DNA of 64,000 nt from assembly GCF_002803155.1 (NCBI RefSeq), contig NZ_NNBP01000018.1, forward strand, positions 149,027 through 213,026, written 5' to 3'. This document shows, piece by piece, positions 8,575-17,745 of the stretch. A model generated the notes under the pieces. The model did not search any database. It was not told the DNA's origin and was given only the letters and a program-made list of their open reading frames with translations. This DNA is from Streptomyces sp. CB02959. Its GTDB lineage: Bacteria > Actinomycetota > Actinomycetes > Streptomycetales > Streptomycetaceae. Position numbers and translations under genes: made by a program. Every line of letters starts with the position of its first letter. Within the stretch, counting starts at the first letter, position 1.

Positions 8575-8709
8575 GTGTACTCGATCGAGATGGCCTACGC
8601 CCGCATGCGTGAGCTGCAGGACCAGGCCAATCGTTCACGTGCCGCCCAGCTGCCCGCGACCTCGCGGGAGCGGCGCCGCCTGGGCCGCGCCGCCGCCAAG
8701 AAGCGCTAA
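8575..8709 (+). CDS. Conserved-looking 44-residue basic protein
   Basis: The frame starts with GTG at 8575, has CAGGAG seven to nine bases upstream, and ends with TAA at 8709. The peptide begins MYSIEMAYARMRELQ and ends RAAAKKR. It is helical and strongly basic in the second half. Its stop codon overlaps the stop of the convergent ubiX gene (shared bases 8706-8709). Third positions are GC-rich. I do not recognise a family; a nucleic-acid-binding or regulatory role is possible. Confidence 0.7.
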   Translation: MYSIEMAYARMRELQDQANRSRAAQLPATSRERRRLGRAAAKKR

Positions 8710-9440
8710 CGAGCCTTCGGGGCCTCCCCCTTGGAGCCGCCCCCCAGCTCCCCTTCCCACCGCCGGTACAGCCCGTGCGGCACCTGTGCCGCATCGAGCA
8801 CCCGGCCCGCGACGAAGTCCACCAGATCCTGGATGTGCGTCGCACCCGCGTAGAACGCCGGCGAGGCGGGCAGCACCACGGCGCCCGCCTCGTCCAGCGC
8901 GACCAGATGCTTCAGCGTCGGCCCGTTCAGCGGGGTCTCCCGCACCGCGACGACCAGCGGCCGCCGCTCCTTGAGCGTCACGCTCGCCACCCGCTGCAAC
9001 AGGTCCTTCGACAGCCCCAGCGCCACGCCGGCCACACACGCCGTGCTCGCCGGGACGATCAACATCCCCTTCGCCGGATACGAACCCGACGACGGCCCCG
9101 CCGCCAGGTCCCCGGCCGGCCAGTGCCTGACCCCCGCCAGCGCCTCCTCGGTCACCCGGAAGGCGTCCGGCTTGCCGTCCGCGCCGCGCTCCAGCCACTC
9201 CCGCAGGTCGCTGCGCCAGTGCGCGTCCCGGAAGGCGATCCCGGTCTCGTCCATCAGGGTCAGCCGCGACGCCCGGCTGACGACGAGGTCCACCGCCTCC
9301 CCGGCCGTGAGCAACCCGCGCAGCACGGATGCGGCATACGGCGTCCCGGACGCACCGGAGACCCCGACGACCCACGGCCGACGGCCCGGATCCTGCTGAC
9401 CGGTGGCGTTCTTGCTGGTGTTGTTGTGCGGCGGCTCCAC
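8706..9440 (-). CDS. ubiX: UbiX family flavin prenyltransferase
   Basis: Makes prenylated FMN, the cofactor of UbiD-type decarboxylases. The Rossmann start GVSGASGTPYAASVL and the PASPAFY segment are typical. It has 244 residues, slightly long because of an N-terminal hydrophilic extension. The start is GTG at 9440. Its product would activate the UbiD-like enzyme at 11868-13322 in menaquinone synthesis (MqnM role, established for the pathway). Confidence 0.92.
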   Translation of the reverse strand: MEPPHNNTSKNATGQQDPGRRPWVVGVSGASGTPYAASVLRGLLTAGEAVDLVVSRASRLTLMDETGIAFRDAHWRSDLREWLERGADGKPDAFRVTEEALAGVRHWPAGDLAAGPSSGSYPAKGMLIVPASTACVAGVALGLSKDLLQRVASVTLKERRPLVVAVRETPLNGPTLKHLVALDEAGAVVLPASPAFYAGATHIQDLVDFVAGRVLDAAQVPHGLYRRWEGELGGGSKGEAPKAR

Positions 9441-9550
9441 GGATCGAGCCTATCCGGCGGAACCACCGGGGCCGTCACGACCGTTACTACCTGTGCGCCG
9501 GCACGACGCCGGGGAGCCGGCCGGACACGCCGACGACGAGGGGGCGGACG

Positions 9551-10156
9551 ATGACACCTCGCACCGCACGGGCCGGACCCGCGCTCCTGCTGATGCTGGG
9601 CTGGGTCGCGCTGCTGTGGGTCCTGGAGGGCGTCGACACCCTCAGCGGCAACGCCCTCGACGCCTTCGGCATCCAGCCCCGCGATCCGGCCGAGCTGGTC
9701 GACGTGATCCCCGCCGCCTTCCTCCACTTCGGCTTCGGCCATCTGGCGGCCAACACCCTCCCGCTGCTGGTGCTCGGCTTCGTCGCCGCGCTGCGCAGCG
9801 GGATCCGCCGGTTCCTCGCCGCGGCCCTGCTGATCATCCTCGTCAGCGGCCTGGGCGTGTGGCTGACCGCCGCACCGCACAGCAACACCGCGGGCGCCTC
9901 CGGGGTGGTCTTCGGGCTCTTCGGCTATCTCCTCGTCCGCGGCTTCATCGAGCGCAAGCCACTGGACATCGGGATCGGGGTGGGCGTCGCCCTCGTCTAC
10001 GGCTCGATCCTGTGGGGCGCGCTGCCCACCACCAGCGGGATCAGCTGGCAGGGCCATCTGTTCGGGCTGCTCGGCGGGGTGCTGGCGGCGTTCGTCCTGC
10101 GCGAGCGTGGGCGGTCGGTGCGGGCGGCCGACGCCGTTGTCGGACCCGTCCCGTAA
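9551..10156 (+). CDS. Rhomboid family intramembrane serine protease
   Basis: A 201-residue membrane protein with about six helices. The catalytic serine is in GASGVVFG (around residue 116) and the catalytic histidine in WQGHLFG (around 165). The HFGFGHLAAN segment matches the conserved second helix. The start at 9551 follows GAGGGGGCGG. It is divergent from ubiX. Substrates are unknown. Confidence 0.9.
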   Translation: MTPRTARAGPALLLMLGWVALLWVLEGVDTLSGNALDAFGIQPRDPAELVDVIPAAFLHFGFGHLAANTLPLLVLGFVAALRSGIRRFLAAALLIILVSGLGVWLTAAPHSNTAGASGVVFGLFGYLLVRGFIERKPLDIGIGVGVALVYGSILWGALPTTSGISWQGHLFGLLGGVLAAFVLRERGRSVRAADAVVGPVP

Positions 10157-10278
10157 TCTCGACACACGAGGTTCGGAGCGGTCGCCGGGCGGGTGCGACA
10201 CCCGCCGCGCGGCCGGCGGAGAGCACCGCCCGCGGGGGCGCGGCGGGACGACGACTCAGTGATTCGGGGGAATACACC

Positions 10279-10848
10279 ATGTCCGACCACCACCAGCCGG
10301 GATACGGCCCGTCGGGCTGGCAGCAGCCCACCCCGCCGCCCGCCGGCTACGGCTATCCCGGCGCGCCCGGCTACGGCTACCCCGCCGGCTACGGCGCCCC
10401 GTCCCCCTCGCCCTCGACGACCCCGGCGATGTGGTCCCACCTCGGTGCGCTGCTGACCATCACCGCGGGCTCGATGCTCTGCGGTCTGGGCGGTTTCCTC
10501 GGCTGGATCGGCCCGCTGTCGATCCGCGGCAACGCCCGCCACAAGCACGACCCGTACGTCCGGCACCACGCCACCCAGGCGCTGAACTTCGGCATCACCC
10601 AGGCCATCGTCGCGGCGTTCGGCCTGATCCTCTACTTCGGCAGCGCGATCATCTTCGCCGCGGCCGACGACAGCGGACGCTCCGACGCCCCGCCGGGGCT
10701 GGCCGTTCCGCTGGTGACGGTCATGGTGGTCATGCTGGCCTACGCGCTGTCCGGCATGGTCTGCGCCATCATCGGCACGATCAAGGCGACCAAGGGCGAG
10801 CTGTGGAGCTATCCGCGGCTGATCGCCTGGCCGCTCAGCAAGGGCTGA
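10279..10848 (+). CDS. DUF4870 domain-containing membrane protein
   Basis: A 189-residue protein. The first 50 residues are rich in G, Y and P (GYGYPGAPGYGYPAGYG), followed by three hydrophobic segments typical of DUF4870. The motif VRHHATQALNFGI is the family hallmark. The function of the family is unknown. It follows the rhomboid gene on the same strand and converges on mqnP. Confidence 0.85.
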   Translation: MSDHHQPGYGPSGWQQPTPPPAGYGYPGAPGYGYPAGYGAPSPSPSTTPAMWSHLGALLTITAGSMLCGLGGFLGWIGPLSIRGNARHKHDPYVRHHATQALNFGITQAIVAAFGLILYFGSAIIFAAADDSGRSDAPPGLAVPLVTVMVVMLAYALSGMVCAIIGTIKATKGELWSYPRLIAWPLSKG

Positions 10849-10867
10849 CCGGCCAGGCGCCAGGGCG

Positions 10868-11788
10868 TCAGGGCGTCAGGCCGCGGACGAACAGGTCGAG
10901 CAGCGCGCAGACGAACAGCGCGATCCCGATGAAGCTGTTGACCTGGAAGAACGCCCGGTTGAGCCGAGAGGTGTCGTGCGGGCGCACGATCGCGTGCTCG
11001 TAGCAGAAGGCCACCGCCACGATCACCAGCCCGATCCAGAAGAAGATCCCGGCGCCGATGGCGGCGCCGTACCACGCCAGCAGCGCGGTGGTGGCGACAT
11101 GGCACCAGCGGGCGCCCCAGAGCGCGCCCGGCACACCGAACCGGGCCGGTACGGACATCACGCCGTGGTGGCGGTCCGCCTCGACGTCCTGGCAGGCGTA
11201 GATCAGGTCGAAGCCGCCGATCCAGATGCCGACCGCGAGGCCGAGGATCACCGACTCCCAGGACCACTCGCCGGTGATCGCGATCCAGGCGCCGACCGGG
11301 GCCATCGCCTGGGCCAGGCCGAGGATCGCGTGCGGGAAGTTGGTGAAGCGCTTCCCGTAGGGATAGACCACCATCGGGACCACGGCGACCGGCGCCAGCG
11401 CCAGGCACAGCGGGTTGAGCAGCGCGGCCGCGCCCAGGAAGACCACCACGGCGACCAGCGCGCCGGTCCAGGCGGACCGGACCGACACCGCGCCGGTGAC
11501 CAGCTCGCGCCCGGCCGTCCGCGGGTTACGGGCGTCGATCTCCCGGTCGATGATGCGGTTGACGGCCATCGCGAAGGTGCGCAGGCCGACCATGGCGACG
11601 GTGACGAGCAGCAGCCGGACCCAGTGGACGCTCTTGTCCAGCTGGTGCATCGCGGTGAAGGCCGCGATGTAGGCGAAGGGCAGCGCGAAGACCGAGTGCT
11701 CGATGACGACGAGGCGGAGGAACGCCCGCACCTTGCTGTCCGGTTGCGCGGGCCCCGGCCCGCCGATGACTCCTTCTGCCGCGCTCAC
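10868..11788 (-). CDS. mqnP: Menaquinone biosynthesis prenyltransferase MqnP (UbiA family)
   Basis: A 306-residue membrane enzyme that attaches the polyprenyl tail to the naphthoate ring in the futalosine pathway. The Asp-rich magnesium/prenyl-diphosphate motif is NRIIDREID (about residue 77), and a second motif is YACQDVEADRHHG. It has eight or nine hydrophobic segments. The start is GTG at 11788. It lies 79 bp downstream of the UbiD-like gene and is likely cotranscribed. Confidence 0.93.
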   Translation of the reverse strand: MSAAEGVIGGPGPAQPDSKVRAFLRLVVIEHSVFALPFAYIAAFTAMHQLDKSVHWVRLLLVTVAMVGLRTFAMAVNRIIDREIDARNPRTAGRELVTGAVSVRSAWTGALVAVVVFLGAAALLNPLCLALAPVAVVPMVVYPYGKRFTNFPHAILGLAQAMAPVGAWIAITGEWSWESVILGLAVGIWIGGFDLIYACQDVEADRHHGVMSVPARFGVPGALWGARWCHVATTALLAWYGAAIGAGIFFWIGLVIVAVAFCYEHAIVRPHDTSRLNRAFFQVNSFIGIALFVCALLDLFVRGLTP

Positions 11789-11867
11789 AGCCCGTACTCC
11801 GGTTCGCCCCCGCGGACGCGGGGAAACCCCGACTCCGCGCTGCCGAGAGTCATCTTCGTACGGAGAT

Positions 11868-13322
11868 TCACAGCCCGTACTCCTTCCAACGCTTCGTCAC
11901 CCGGTCGGCGACGGCCGGGTCCGACTCGACCATGTCCGGCCAGCCGCCGTCGCGGGTGTAGCCCTCCTCGGGCCACTTCTTCGTGGCGTCGATGCCCGCC
12001 TTGCCGCCCCAGAACTGCTGGTAGGAGGCGTGGTCGAGATGGTCGACGGGGCCTTCGACGACGGTCAGGTCGCGGGCGTAGTCGGTGTTGCCCAGCGCCC
12101 GCCAGGAGACCTCGTGGAGGTCGTGCACGTCGCAGTCCGCGTCGACCACGACGATCAGCTTGGTCAGCGACATCATGTGGGCGCCCCAGATGGCGTGCAT
12201 GACCTTCTGGGCGTGCTTGGGGTACTTCTTGTCGATCGAGACGATCGCGCAGTTGTGGAAGCCGCCGGACTCGGGGAGGTGGTAGTCCACGATGTCCGGG
12301 ACGATGATCTTGAGGAGCGGGAGGAAGAACCGCTCGGTGGCCCGGCCCAGCGGCCCGTCCTCGGTCGGCGGGCGGCCCACGACGATCGACTGGAGCAGCG
12401 GGCGCTTCCGCATCGTCACGCAGTCGATCTTCAGCGCCGGGAACGGCTCCTGCGGCGTGTAGAAGCCGGTGTGGTCGCCGAACGGGCCCTCCGGCAGCAT
12501 CTCGCCGGGCTCCAGCCAGCCCTCGATGACGACCTCGGCATGCGCCGGGACCTGCAGCGGGACGGTCTTGCAGTCCACCATCTCGATCCGCTTGCCCTGG
12601 AGGAAGCCGGCGAAGAGGTACTCGTCGATGTCGCCGGGGAGCGGTGCGGTCGAGGCGTAGGTCACCGCCGGCGGGCAGCCGAAGGCGATGGCGACCGGCA
12701 GCCGCTCACCGCGCTTGGCGGCGACCTGGTAGTGGTTGCGGCTGTCCTTGTGGATCTGCCAGTGCATCCCGATGGTGCGCTTGTCGTGGCGCTGGAGGCG
12801 GTACAGGCCGAGGTTGCGGACGCCGGTCTCGGGGTGCTTGGTGTGGGTCAGGCCGAGGTTGAAGAAGGAGCCGCCGTCCTTCGGCCAGGTGAACAGCGCC
12901 GGCAGCTTCTCCAGGTCGACGTCGTCACCGGTGAGCACGACCTCCTGGACGGGCGCCTCGCCCTTGACCTTCTTCGGCGGGACGTGCGTCATGTTCGCGA
13001 GCTTGCCGAACGCCTCGCGGACGCCGACGAAGCCGTGTGGGAGCTCGGGCTTGAGCAGCCCGCCGATCTTCCCGCTGATCTCCTCGTACGCGGTGAGGCC
13101 GAGGGCCTTCAGGAGCCGGCGGTCGGTGCCGTAGACGTTCATGGCCAGCGGCATCGACGAGCCCTTGACGTTCTCGAAGAGCAGCGCCGGCCCGCCGGCC
13201 TTCTGCACCCGGTCCACGATCTCGCCGACCTCCAGGTACGGGTCGACCTCGGCCTTGATGCGCGTCAGGTCGCCCTCGCGCTCCAGGGCCCGCAGCAGGG
13301 AGCGAAGATCGTCGTAAGCCAT
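11868..13322 (-). CDS. mqnL: UbiD family menaquinone biosynthesis decarboxylase
   Basis: A 484-residue prenyl-FMN-dependent decarboxylase that removes the carboxyl group from prenylated dihydroxynaphthoate. The motif EGPFGDHTGFY and the upstream GMHWQIHKDSRNHY segment carry the cofactor and metal-binding residues of the UbiD family. It is upstream of mqnP and works with the UbiX product of 8706-9440. A 15-bp stretch around its stop codon recurs just before mqnP. Confidence 0.92.
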   Translation of the reverse strand: MAYDDLRSLLRALEREGDLTRIKAEVDPYLEVGEIVDRVQKAGGPALLFENVKGSSMPLAMNVYGTDRRLLKALGLTAYEEISGKIGGLLKPELPHGFVGVREAFGKLANMTHVPPKKVKGEAPVQEVVLTGDDVDLEKLPALFTWPKDGGSFFNLGLTHTKHPETGVRNLGLYRLQRHDKRTIGMHWQIHKDSRNHYQVAAKRGERLPVAIAFGCPPAVTYASTAPLPGDIDEYLFAGFLQGKRIEMVDCKTVPLQVPAHAEVVIEGWLEPGEMLPEGPFGDHTGFYTPQEPFPALKIDCVTMRKRPLLQSIVVGRPPTEDGPLGRATERFFLPLLKIIVPDIVDYHLPESGGFHNCAIVSIDKKYPKHAQKVMHAIWGAHMMSLTKLIVVVDADCDVHDLHEVSWRALGNTDYARDLTVVEGPVDHLDHASYQQFWGGKAGIDATKKWPEEGYTRDGGWPDMVESDPAVADRVTKRWKEYGL

Positions 13323-13409
13323 GCGCTCCAGTATCCGGTACGCACTACCCTGTACGGGTCACGGGGCCCCGCCGAGGGCCCGCTCGCACGCGCAGGGGGA
13401 CCGTCCGCA

Positions 13410-13904
13410 ATGCTCAGGTATCTGCCGTTCCTACTGGTGCTGGCACTGTGGATCTACGCGTTCATCGACTGCCTCAACACCCCCGAGTCGCAGGTGCGCG
13501 GCCTGCCCAAGGTGGTGTGGGTGCTGATCATCCTGCTGTTCGGCGAGGTGCTGATCGGGCCGATCGCCTGGCTGGTGGCCGGGAAGCAGCGGTACCGGGT
13601 CGCGGGCGGCGGCGGCAGCACGCCCGCCGAGTGGCACCGCAACCGCAGCACCCAGTGGGTGGCGCCGGACGACAATCCCGAGTTCCTGCGGTCCCTGCGC
13701 GAGGAGAACAAGAAGGACGAGGCGCTGCTGAAGGACTGGGAGGCCGATCTGCGGCGCCGCGAGGAGGAACTGCGGCGCAAGGAGTCCGGGACCGCCGAGA
13801 GCGGGACCGGCACGGACGGCACGGGCAGCTCCGACGGCGGCGACGGGACGCGCGGGAAGAACGGCCGGAAGGGCCCCGAGGACACCCCGCCCACCACCGC
13901 CTGA
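13410..13904 (+). CDS. PLD nuclease N-terminal (PLDc_N) domain protein
   Basis: A 164-residue protein. Two N-terminal membrane helices (about residues 3-20 and 34-55) make the PLDc_N module seen in MLRYLPFLLVLALWIYAF and IAWLVAGKQRY. A charged coiled-coil-like stretch (about 88-125) and a low-complexity S/G/T tail follow. The start at 13410 follows AGGGGGA. It is divergent from the UbiD-like gene. Role unknown; there is no catalytic HKD motif. Confidence 0.8.
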   Translation: MLRYLPFLLVLALWIYAFIDCLNTPESQVRGLPKVVWVLIILLFGEVLIGPIAWLVAGKQRYRVAGGGGSTPAEWHRNRSTQWVAPDDNPEFLRSLREENKKDEALLKDWEADLRRREEELRRKESGTAESGTGTDGTGSSDGGDGTRGKNGRKGPEDTPPTTA

Positions 13905-13972
13905 GCGTCCCTCACGGCCGTCCGGCCCAGCCCGCGTTGCCGCGGCCCGGCCGGGCGGGGAGAGTGACCGGC

Positions 13973-14536
13973 ATGGACCAGGCACCGGATCAGGACCGGA
14001 CGCCGGAGTGGGGGCAGGACCGCGACGCCGCCCGCCGCTACGGCCGCGTCGACGGCCACGACGACCCGTGCGGGCACCCCGACCACCTCCAGGAGCAGGC
14101 CCGGGCCATGCTCGCCACGGCGGTCGCCGAGGCACGGGTGGGGCTGGCCGAGGGCGGCATCCCCGTCGGGGCGGCGCTGTACGGGCCGGACGGCGCGCTG
14201 CTGGGGCGCGGCCGCAACCGCCGCGTCCAGGACGGCGATCCGTCGCTGCACGCCGAGGTCGCGGCGTTCCGGGCGGCCGGGCGGCAGCGCGACTACCGCG
14301 GCACGACGCTGGTCACCACGCTCTCGCCGTGCTGGTTGTGCAGCGGGCTGGTCCGGCAGTTCGGCATCTCCCGGGTCGTCATCGGCGAGGCCCGGACGTT
14401 CCACGGCGGCCACGACTGGCTGGCCCGGCACGGCGTGCGGATCGTGCTGCTGGACGATCCCGGGTGCGCGGCGATGATGCGGGACTTCATCGGGGCGCGG
14501 CCGGAGCTGTGGCAGGAGGACATCGGCGGCGTCTGA
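13973..14536 (+). CDS. Nucleoside/cytosine deaminase family protein
   Basis: A 187-residue zinc deaminase. Zinc ligands and catalytic glutamate are visible as HAEVAAFRAAGR (HAE) and SPCWLCSG (PCxxC). The family includes cytosine, guanine and tRNA adenosine deaminases. The substrate cannot be chosen from sequence; the arrangement resembles fungal/bacterial cytosine deaminase. An N-terminal extension of about 40 residues is hydrophilic. Confidence 0.85.
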   Translation: MDQAPDQDRTPEWGQDRDAARRYGRVDGHDDPCGHPDHLQEQARAMLATAVAEARVGLAEGGIPVGAALYGPDGALLGRGRNRRVQDGDPSLHAEVAAFRAAGRQRDYRGTTLVTTLSPCWLCSGLVRQFGISRVVIGEARTFHGGHDWLARHGVRIVLLDDPGCAAMMRDFIGARPELWQEDIGGV

Positions 14537-14603
14537 GGCCGGGCCCGCCTTCGGCCGGTAATCCGGTGGCCCGCGGCGTGCGGGCTCGGCAGGATGAGCC
14601 GGC

Positions 14604-15215
14604 ATGAGCACCGGCACCACCACCGCCCGTGAGCCGTCCTGCCGCATCCGGGCGCTGCACACCGCGGACACCGTCACCGTCTACCAGGCGTACGCGCCGT
14701 CCCTGGGCCTGCCCGCCGCGCGGGACGGCCGGTTCCCCGCCGCCTGGAAGCGCGACCGGATGACGTGGATCAAGCCGTCGTTCCTGTGGATGATGTACCG
14801 CTGCGGCTGGGCCACCAAGGCCGATCAGGAGACGGTGCTGGCCGTCGAGATCACCCGCGAGGGCTTCGACCGGGCGCTGGACCACGCGTGCCTGTCGCAC
14901 TACGTCCCCGGGCTCCACCCGGACCGCGCCGCCTGGCAGCGCGAGCTGCGCCGTTCGCCGGCCCGGGTCCAGTGGGACCCCGAGCGCGATCTGCGTCTGA
15001 AGCCGCTCGGCCACCGCTCCCTCCAGCTCGGCCTGTCCGGCGAGATGTCCCGGGCGTACGCGGACGAGTGGACCGTGGCGATCCGCGACGTGACGCCGCT
15101 GGCCCGGAAGGTCCACGCGCTGGTGCGCGCGGGCGAGGGCCGGGCCGCGCGGGCGCTGCTCCCCGACGAGCGCCCGTATCCCGCGCCGGAGGCCGCCCTG
15201 GCGCGTCTGCGGTGA
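14604..15215 (+). CDS. DUF4291 domain-containing protein
   Basis: A 203-residue protein of the DUF4291 family, recognised from MTWIKPSFLWMMYRCGWATK and the RSLQLGLSGEMSRAYADEW stretch. There are no signal peptide or membrane segments. Some family members are fused to RNA-related domains elsewhere, but the function is unknown. It follows the deaminase by 67 bp and is probably cotranscribed. Confidence 0.85.
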   Translation: MSTGTTTAREPSCRIRALHTADTVTVYQAYAPSLGLPAARDGRFPAAWKRDRMTWIKPSFLWMMYRCGWATKADQETVLAVEITREGFDRALDHACLSHYVPGLHPDRAAWQRELRRSPARVQWDPERDLRLKPLGHRSLQLGLSGEMSRAYADEWTVAIRDVTPLARKVHALVRAGEGRAARALLPDERPYPAPEAALARLR

Positions 15216-15316
15216 CCGGCCGGCGTCCCCGGCACCACCCTTGATCCGCTTGCCGGGCGTCCGCTACCGTTCGCCGTTTCCCGCAGTGTCAAGAGAAGGT
15301 AAAACAGGGGGTTCTG

Positions 15317-15913
15317 ATGCGGAGACGGCTACGAGGGGTCCGGGGCCTGCTGGGCGCCGTACTGCTGACGGGGACGGTGGCCGGGTGCGGGGGCGGCGCC
15401 GCGTCGGACGGCGACGGGGTCGTGTCGGTCGGCGCCCAGGGGTCGGGCTGTGCGCTGCCGATGACCTTCGAGGCGGAGAAGCGGTGGACGCGGAAGTCGG
15501 TCATGCCGACGTACCAGCCCTCGAAGTCTCCGCCGTTCTCCGTGGTGTGCGAGATCGACGCGGGGGGCGGGAAGAAGGGCACCCCGCCGCTCACCGTCTA
15601 CCTTGCGGACCGGCCGATCGACGGCGGCCCGAAGCAGATGATGGCCGCCTTCAGGGGCGAGGGCATGGCCAACTACGGCGAGTACCAGAGCGAGGAGCAG
15701 GTCAAGGAGACCACGGTCGGGTTCAGTTCCGCCGTGGAAGTGACGTACCGGCTGAGCCCTCCGGACGACCAGAAGCCCTGGAAGGTCACGCTCCTCCTGG
15801 TGCTGACACCCAAGGGGCCCATGGTGTTGGAGGTGCGGGGACCCGGCGACCAGGGGCCCGCCCTGAAGGCGTACCAGCGCGCCAGGTCCACCATGCAGCA
15901 GGTGCACACCTGA
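15317..15913 (+). CDS. Putative lipoprotein
   Basis: A 198-residue exported protein. The N-terminal arginines, a hydrophobic core (LLGAVLLTGTVAG) and the lipobox VAGC give a lipoprotein signal with cysteine near residue 24. The mature part has no motif I recognise. Two later cysteines may form a disulfide. GGTAAAACAGGGGGT lies upstream of the start. Confidence 0.75.
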   Translation: MRRRLRGVRGLLGAVLLTGTVAGCGGGAASDGDGVVSVGAQGSGCALPMTFEAEKRWTRKSVMPTYQPSKSPPFSVVCEIDAGGGKKGTPPLTVYLADRPIDGGPKQMMAAFRGEGMANYGEYQSEEQVKETTVGFSSAVEVTYRLSPPDDQKPWKVTLLLVLTPKGPMVLEVRGPGDQGPALKAYQRARSTMQQVHT

Positions 15914-16072
15914 CACCCGCCGCCGCCCCTGCCCGGCACACGGGGGAACTCCGAGCCTGAGCGGCGTGTCCCCGTCAACCGCCACACAGGCGTAGCCGGG
16001 GTGGTGCACAAGCCGTCGGGCGCTACCTCACGTGACGTACGAGGCGTAGGGCCGGTCGGCCAACTCTGGTCT

Positions 16073-16101
16073 GTTCATGGCCATTTGACGCGACGTTCAG
16101 C
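16073..16101 (+). promoter_or_regulatory. Possible PHO box (PhoP direct repeats)
   Basis: Three seven-base units, GTTCATG, TTTGACG and GTTCAGC, start at 16073, 16084 and 16095, exactly 11 bp apart. Streptomyces PhoP binds 11-bp direct repeats with a GTTCACC core. The element lies 87-115 bp before the start of a phospholipase C gene, a plausible phosphate-starvation target. The middle unit is weak. Confidence 0.4.
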
Positions 16102-16187
16102 AACCTCCCCCTGCCCGGGAAACTGCGCCACCGCCACAGTCGGGACGGCCCACCGAGGGCTTCCGCGACTCAGGGAGAGTGGCACAT

Positions 16188-17615
16188 ATGCCGAATATGA
16201 CCCGACGCAGACTCCTCGGCTCGGCGGCCGGAGCGATCGGCGGCACCGCTGCGCTGTCGTTGCTGCCGCCCAGCGTCCAGAAGGCCGTCGCGGCCGGCCC
16301 GCCGCGGCACGGATCGCTGCGCGACATCGAGCACGTCGTTCTCCTGATGCAGGAGAACCGTTCTTTCGATCACTACTTCGGCACCCTGCGCGGCGTCCGC
16401 GGCTTCAACGACCCGGACGCGCTCACCCTCTCCACCGGCCGGTCCGTCTTCTACCAGCCGGACGCGGAGAACCCCGACGGCTACCTGCTGCCGTTCCGCC
16501 TCGACACCCACGCCACCAGCGCCCAGGCCATCCCCTCCACCAGCCACGCCTGGTCGGTCCAGCACGAGGCGTGGAACGGCGGCCGGATGGACTGCTGGCT
16601 GCCCGCGCACCGCAAGGCCGACGGCGTCAACGGCCCGTACGTGATGGGCTACCACACCCGCGCGGACATCCCCTTCCAGTTCGCCCTCGCCGAGGCGTTC
16701 ACCCTCTGCGACAACTACTTCTGCTCGGTCTTCGGGCCCACCTGGCCCAACCGGCTGTACTGGATGACCGGCACCCTCGACCCGGGCGGCACCCGCGGCG
16801 GCCCGGTCCTCAACAACACCGCGCCCAAGCCGTACGGCTGGACGACGTACGCGGAGCGGCTGGAGGCGGCCGGCATCAGCTGGAAGGTGTACCAGGAGGA
16901 GGACGACTACGGCTGCAACCTGCTGGAGCAGTTCCAGACGTTCCGGGACGCCAAGCCGGGCAGCCCGCTGTACGAGAAGGGGGTGCGGCCGGGGCCGGCG
17001 GGCGCCTTCGAGGAGGACGCCCGCAACGACCGGCTGCCGGCGGTCTCCTGGATCATCCCCACCAGCTACCAGTCGGAGCACCCGGACTACCTGCCGGCCG
17101 CCGGCGCGGACTTCGTGGCCAAGAAGATCGAGGCGATCGCCGCCAACCCCAAGGTGTGGGCCAAGACCGCCTTCATCCTGAACTACGACGAGAACGACGG
17201 CCTCTTCGACCACGTGCCGCCGCCGGTACCGCCCGCGGGCACCAAGGACGAGTTCGTCGGCGGCCTGCCGATCGGGGCCGGGTTCCGGGTCCCCTGCCTG
17301 ATCGTCTCGCCCTGGACGGTGGGCGGCTGGGCGGCCGGCGACGCCTTCGACCACACCTCGGTGCTGCAGTTCCTGGAGCGGTTCACCGGCGTGACGGAGC
17401 CCAACATCAGCGACTGGCGGCGGGCCGCGTTCGGCGATCTGACCTCGGCGTTCGGCTTCCGCTCGGCGGCGCACCACCCGCCGCGGCTGCCGCGGGACAC
17501 CGCCGAGAAGCTGGCCGAGGCGCAGTGGGAGGTGGCGCACCTGCCCAAGCCGACGCTGCCGGGGGCGGACCAGAAGCCGCCGCGGCAGGAGCACGGCCGG
17601 CGCAAGCGGCGCTGA
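16188..17615 (+). CDS. Phospholipase C family phosphoesterase, Tat-exported
   Basis: A 475-residue secreted esterase of the acid-phosphatase-like PLC family, which hydrolyses phospholipid headgroups. The Tat signal is TRRRLLGSAAGA followed by a hydrophobic stretch. Family motifs are HVVLLMQENRSFDHYFGTL (nucleophile region) and NYDENDGLFDHVPPP. It lacks the long C-terminal domains of Pseudomonas PlcH. The start at 16188 is ten bases after GGGAG. A PHO-box-like repeat upstream suggests phosphate control (inference). Confidence 0.92.
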   Translation: MPNMTRRRLLGSAAGAIGGTAALSLLPPSVQKAVAAGPPRHGSLRDIEHVVLLMQENRSFDHYFGTLRGVRGFNDPDALTLSTGRSVFYQPDAENPDGYLLPFRLDTHATSAQAIPSTSHAWSVQHEAWNGGRMDCWLPAHRKADGVNGPYVMGYHTRADIPFQFALAEAFTLCDNYFCSVFGPTWPNRLYWMTGTLDPGGTRGGPVLNNTAPKPYGWTTYAERLEAAGISWKVYQEEDDYGCNLLEQFQTFRDAKPGSPLYEKGVRPGPAGAFEEDARNDRLPAVSWIIPTSYQSEHPDYLPAAGADFVAKKIEAIAANPKVWAKTAFILNYDENDGLFDHVPPPVPPAGTKDEFVGGLPIGAGFRVPCLIVSPWTVGGWAAGDAFDHTSVLQFLERFTGVTEPNISDWRRAAFGDLTSAFGFRSAAHHPPRLPRDTAEKLAEAQWEVAHLPKPTLPGADQKPPRQEHGRRKRR

Positions 17616-17667
17616 GGTGCGGCCGCGGCTCCCGTAGGAGCGGCGCGGAGCGTTCCCCTCCACACGA

Positions 17668-17721
17668 CGGTGCCGTAGGGACCGGCCTCCTTGCGGGCGA
17701 GGCCGGGTCCCTACGGCACCG
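17668..17721. terminator. Bidirectional terminator between PLC gene and ccsB
   Basis: The arms 17668-17689 and 17699-17721 pair over 22 bp with a single bulge. The hairpin sits between two convergent genes, 53 bp after the PLC stop and 25 bp after the ccsB stop. Confidence 0.8.
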
Positions 17722-17745
17722 GGGTGTTGCGGGTCGGGCGGGGCT

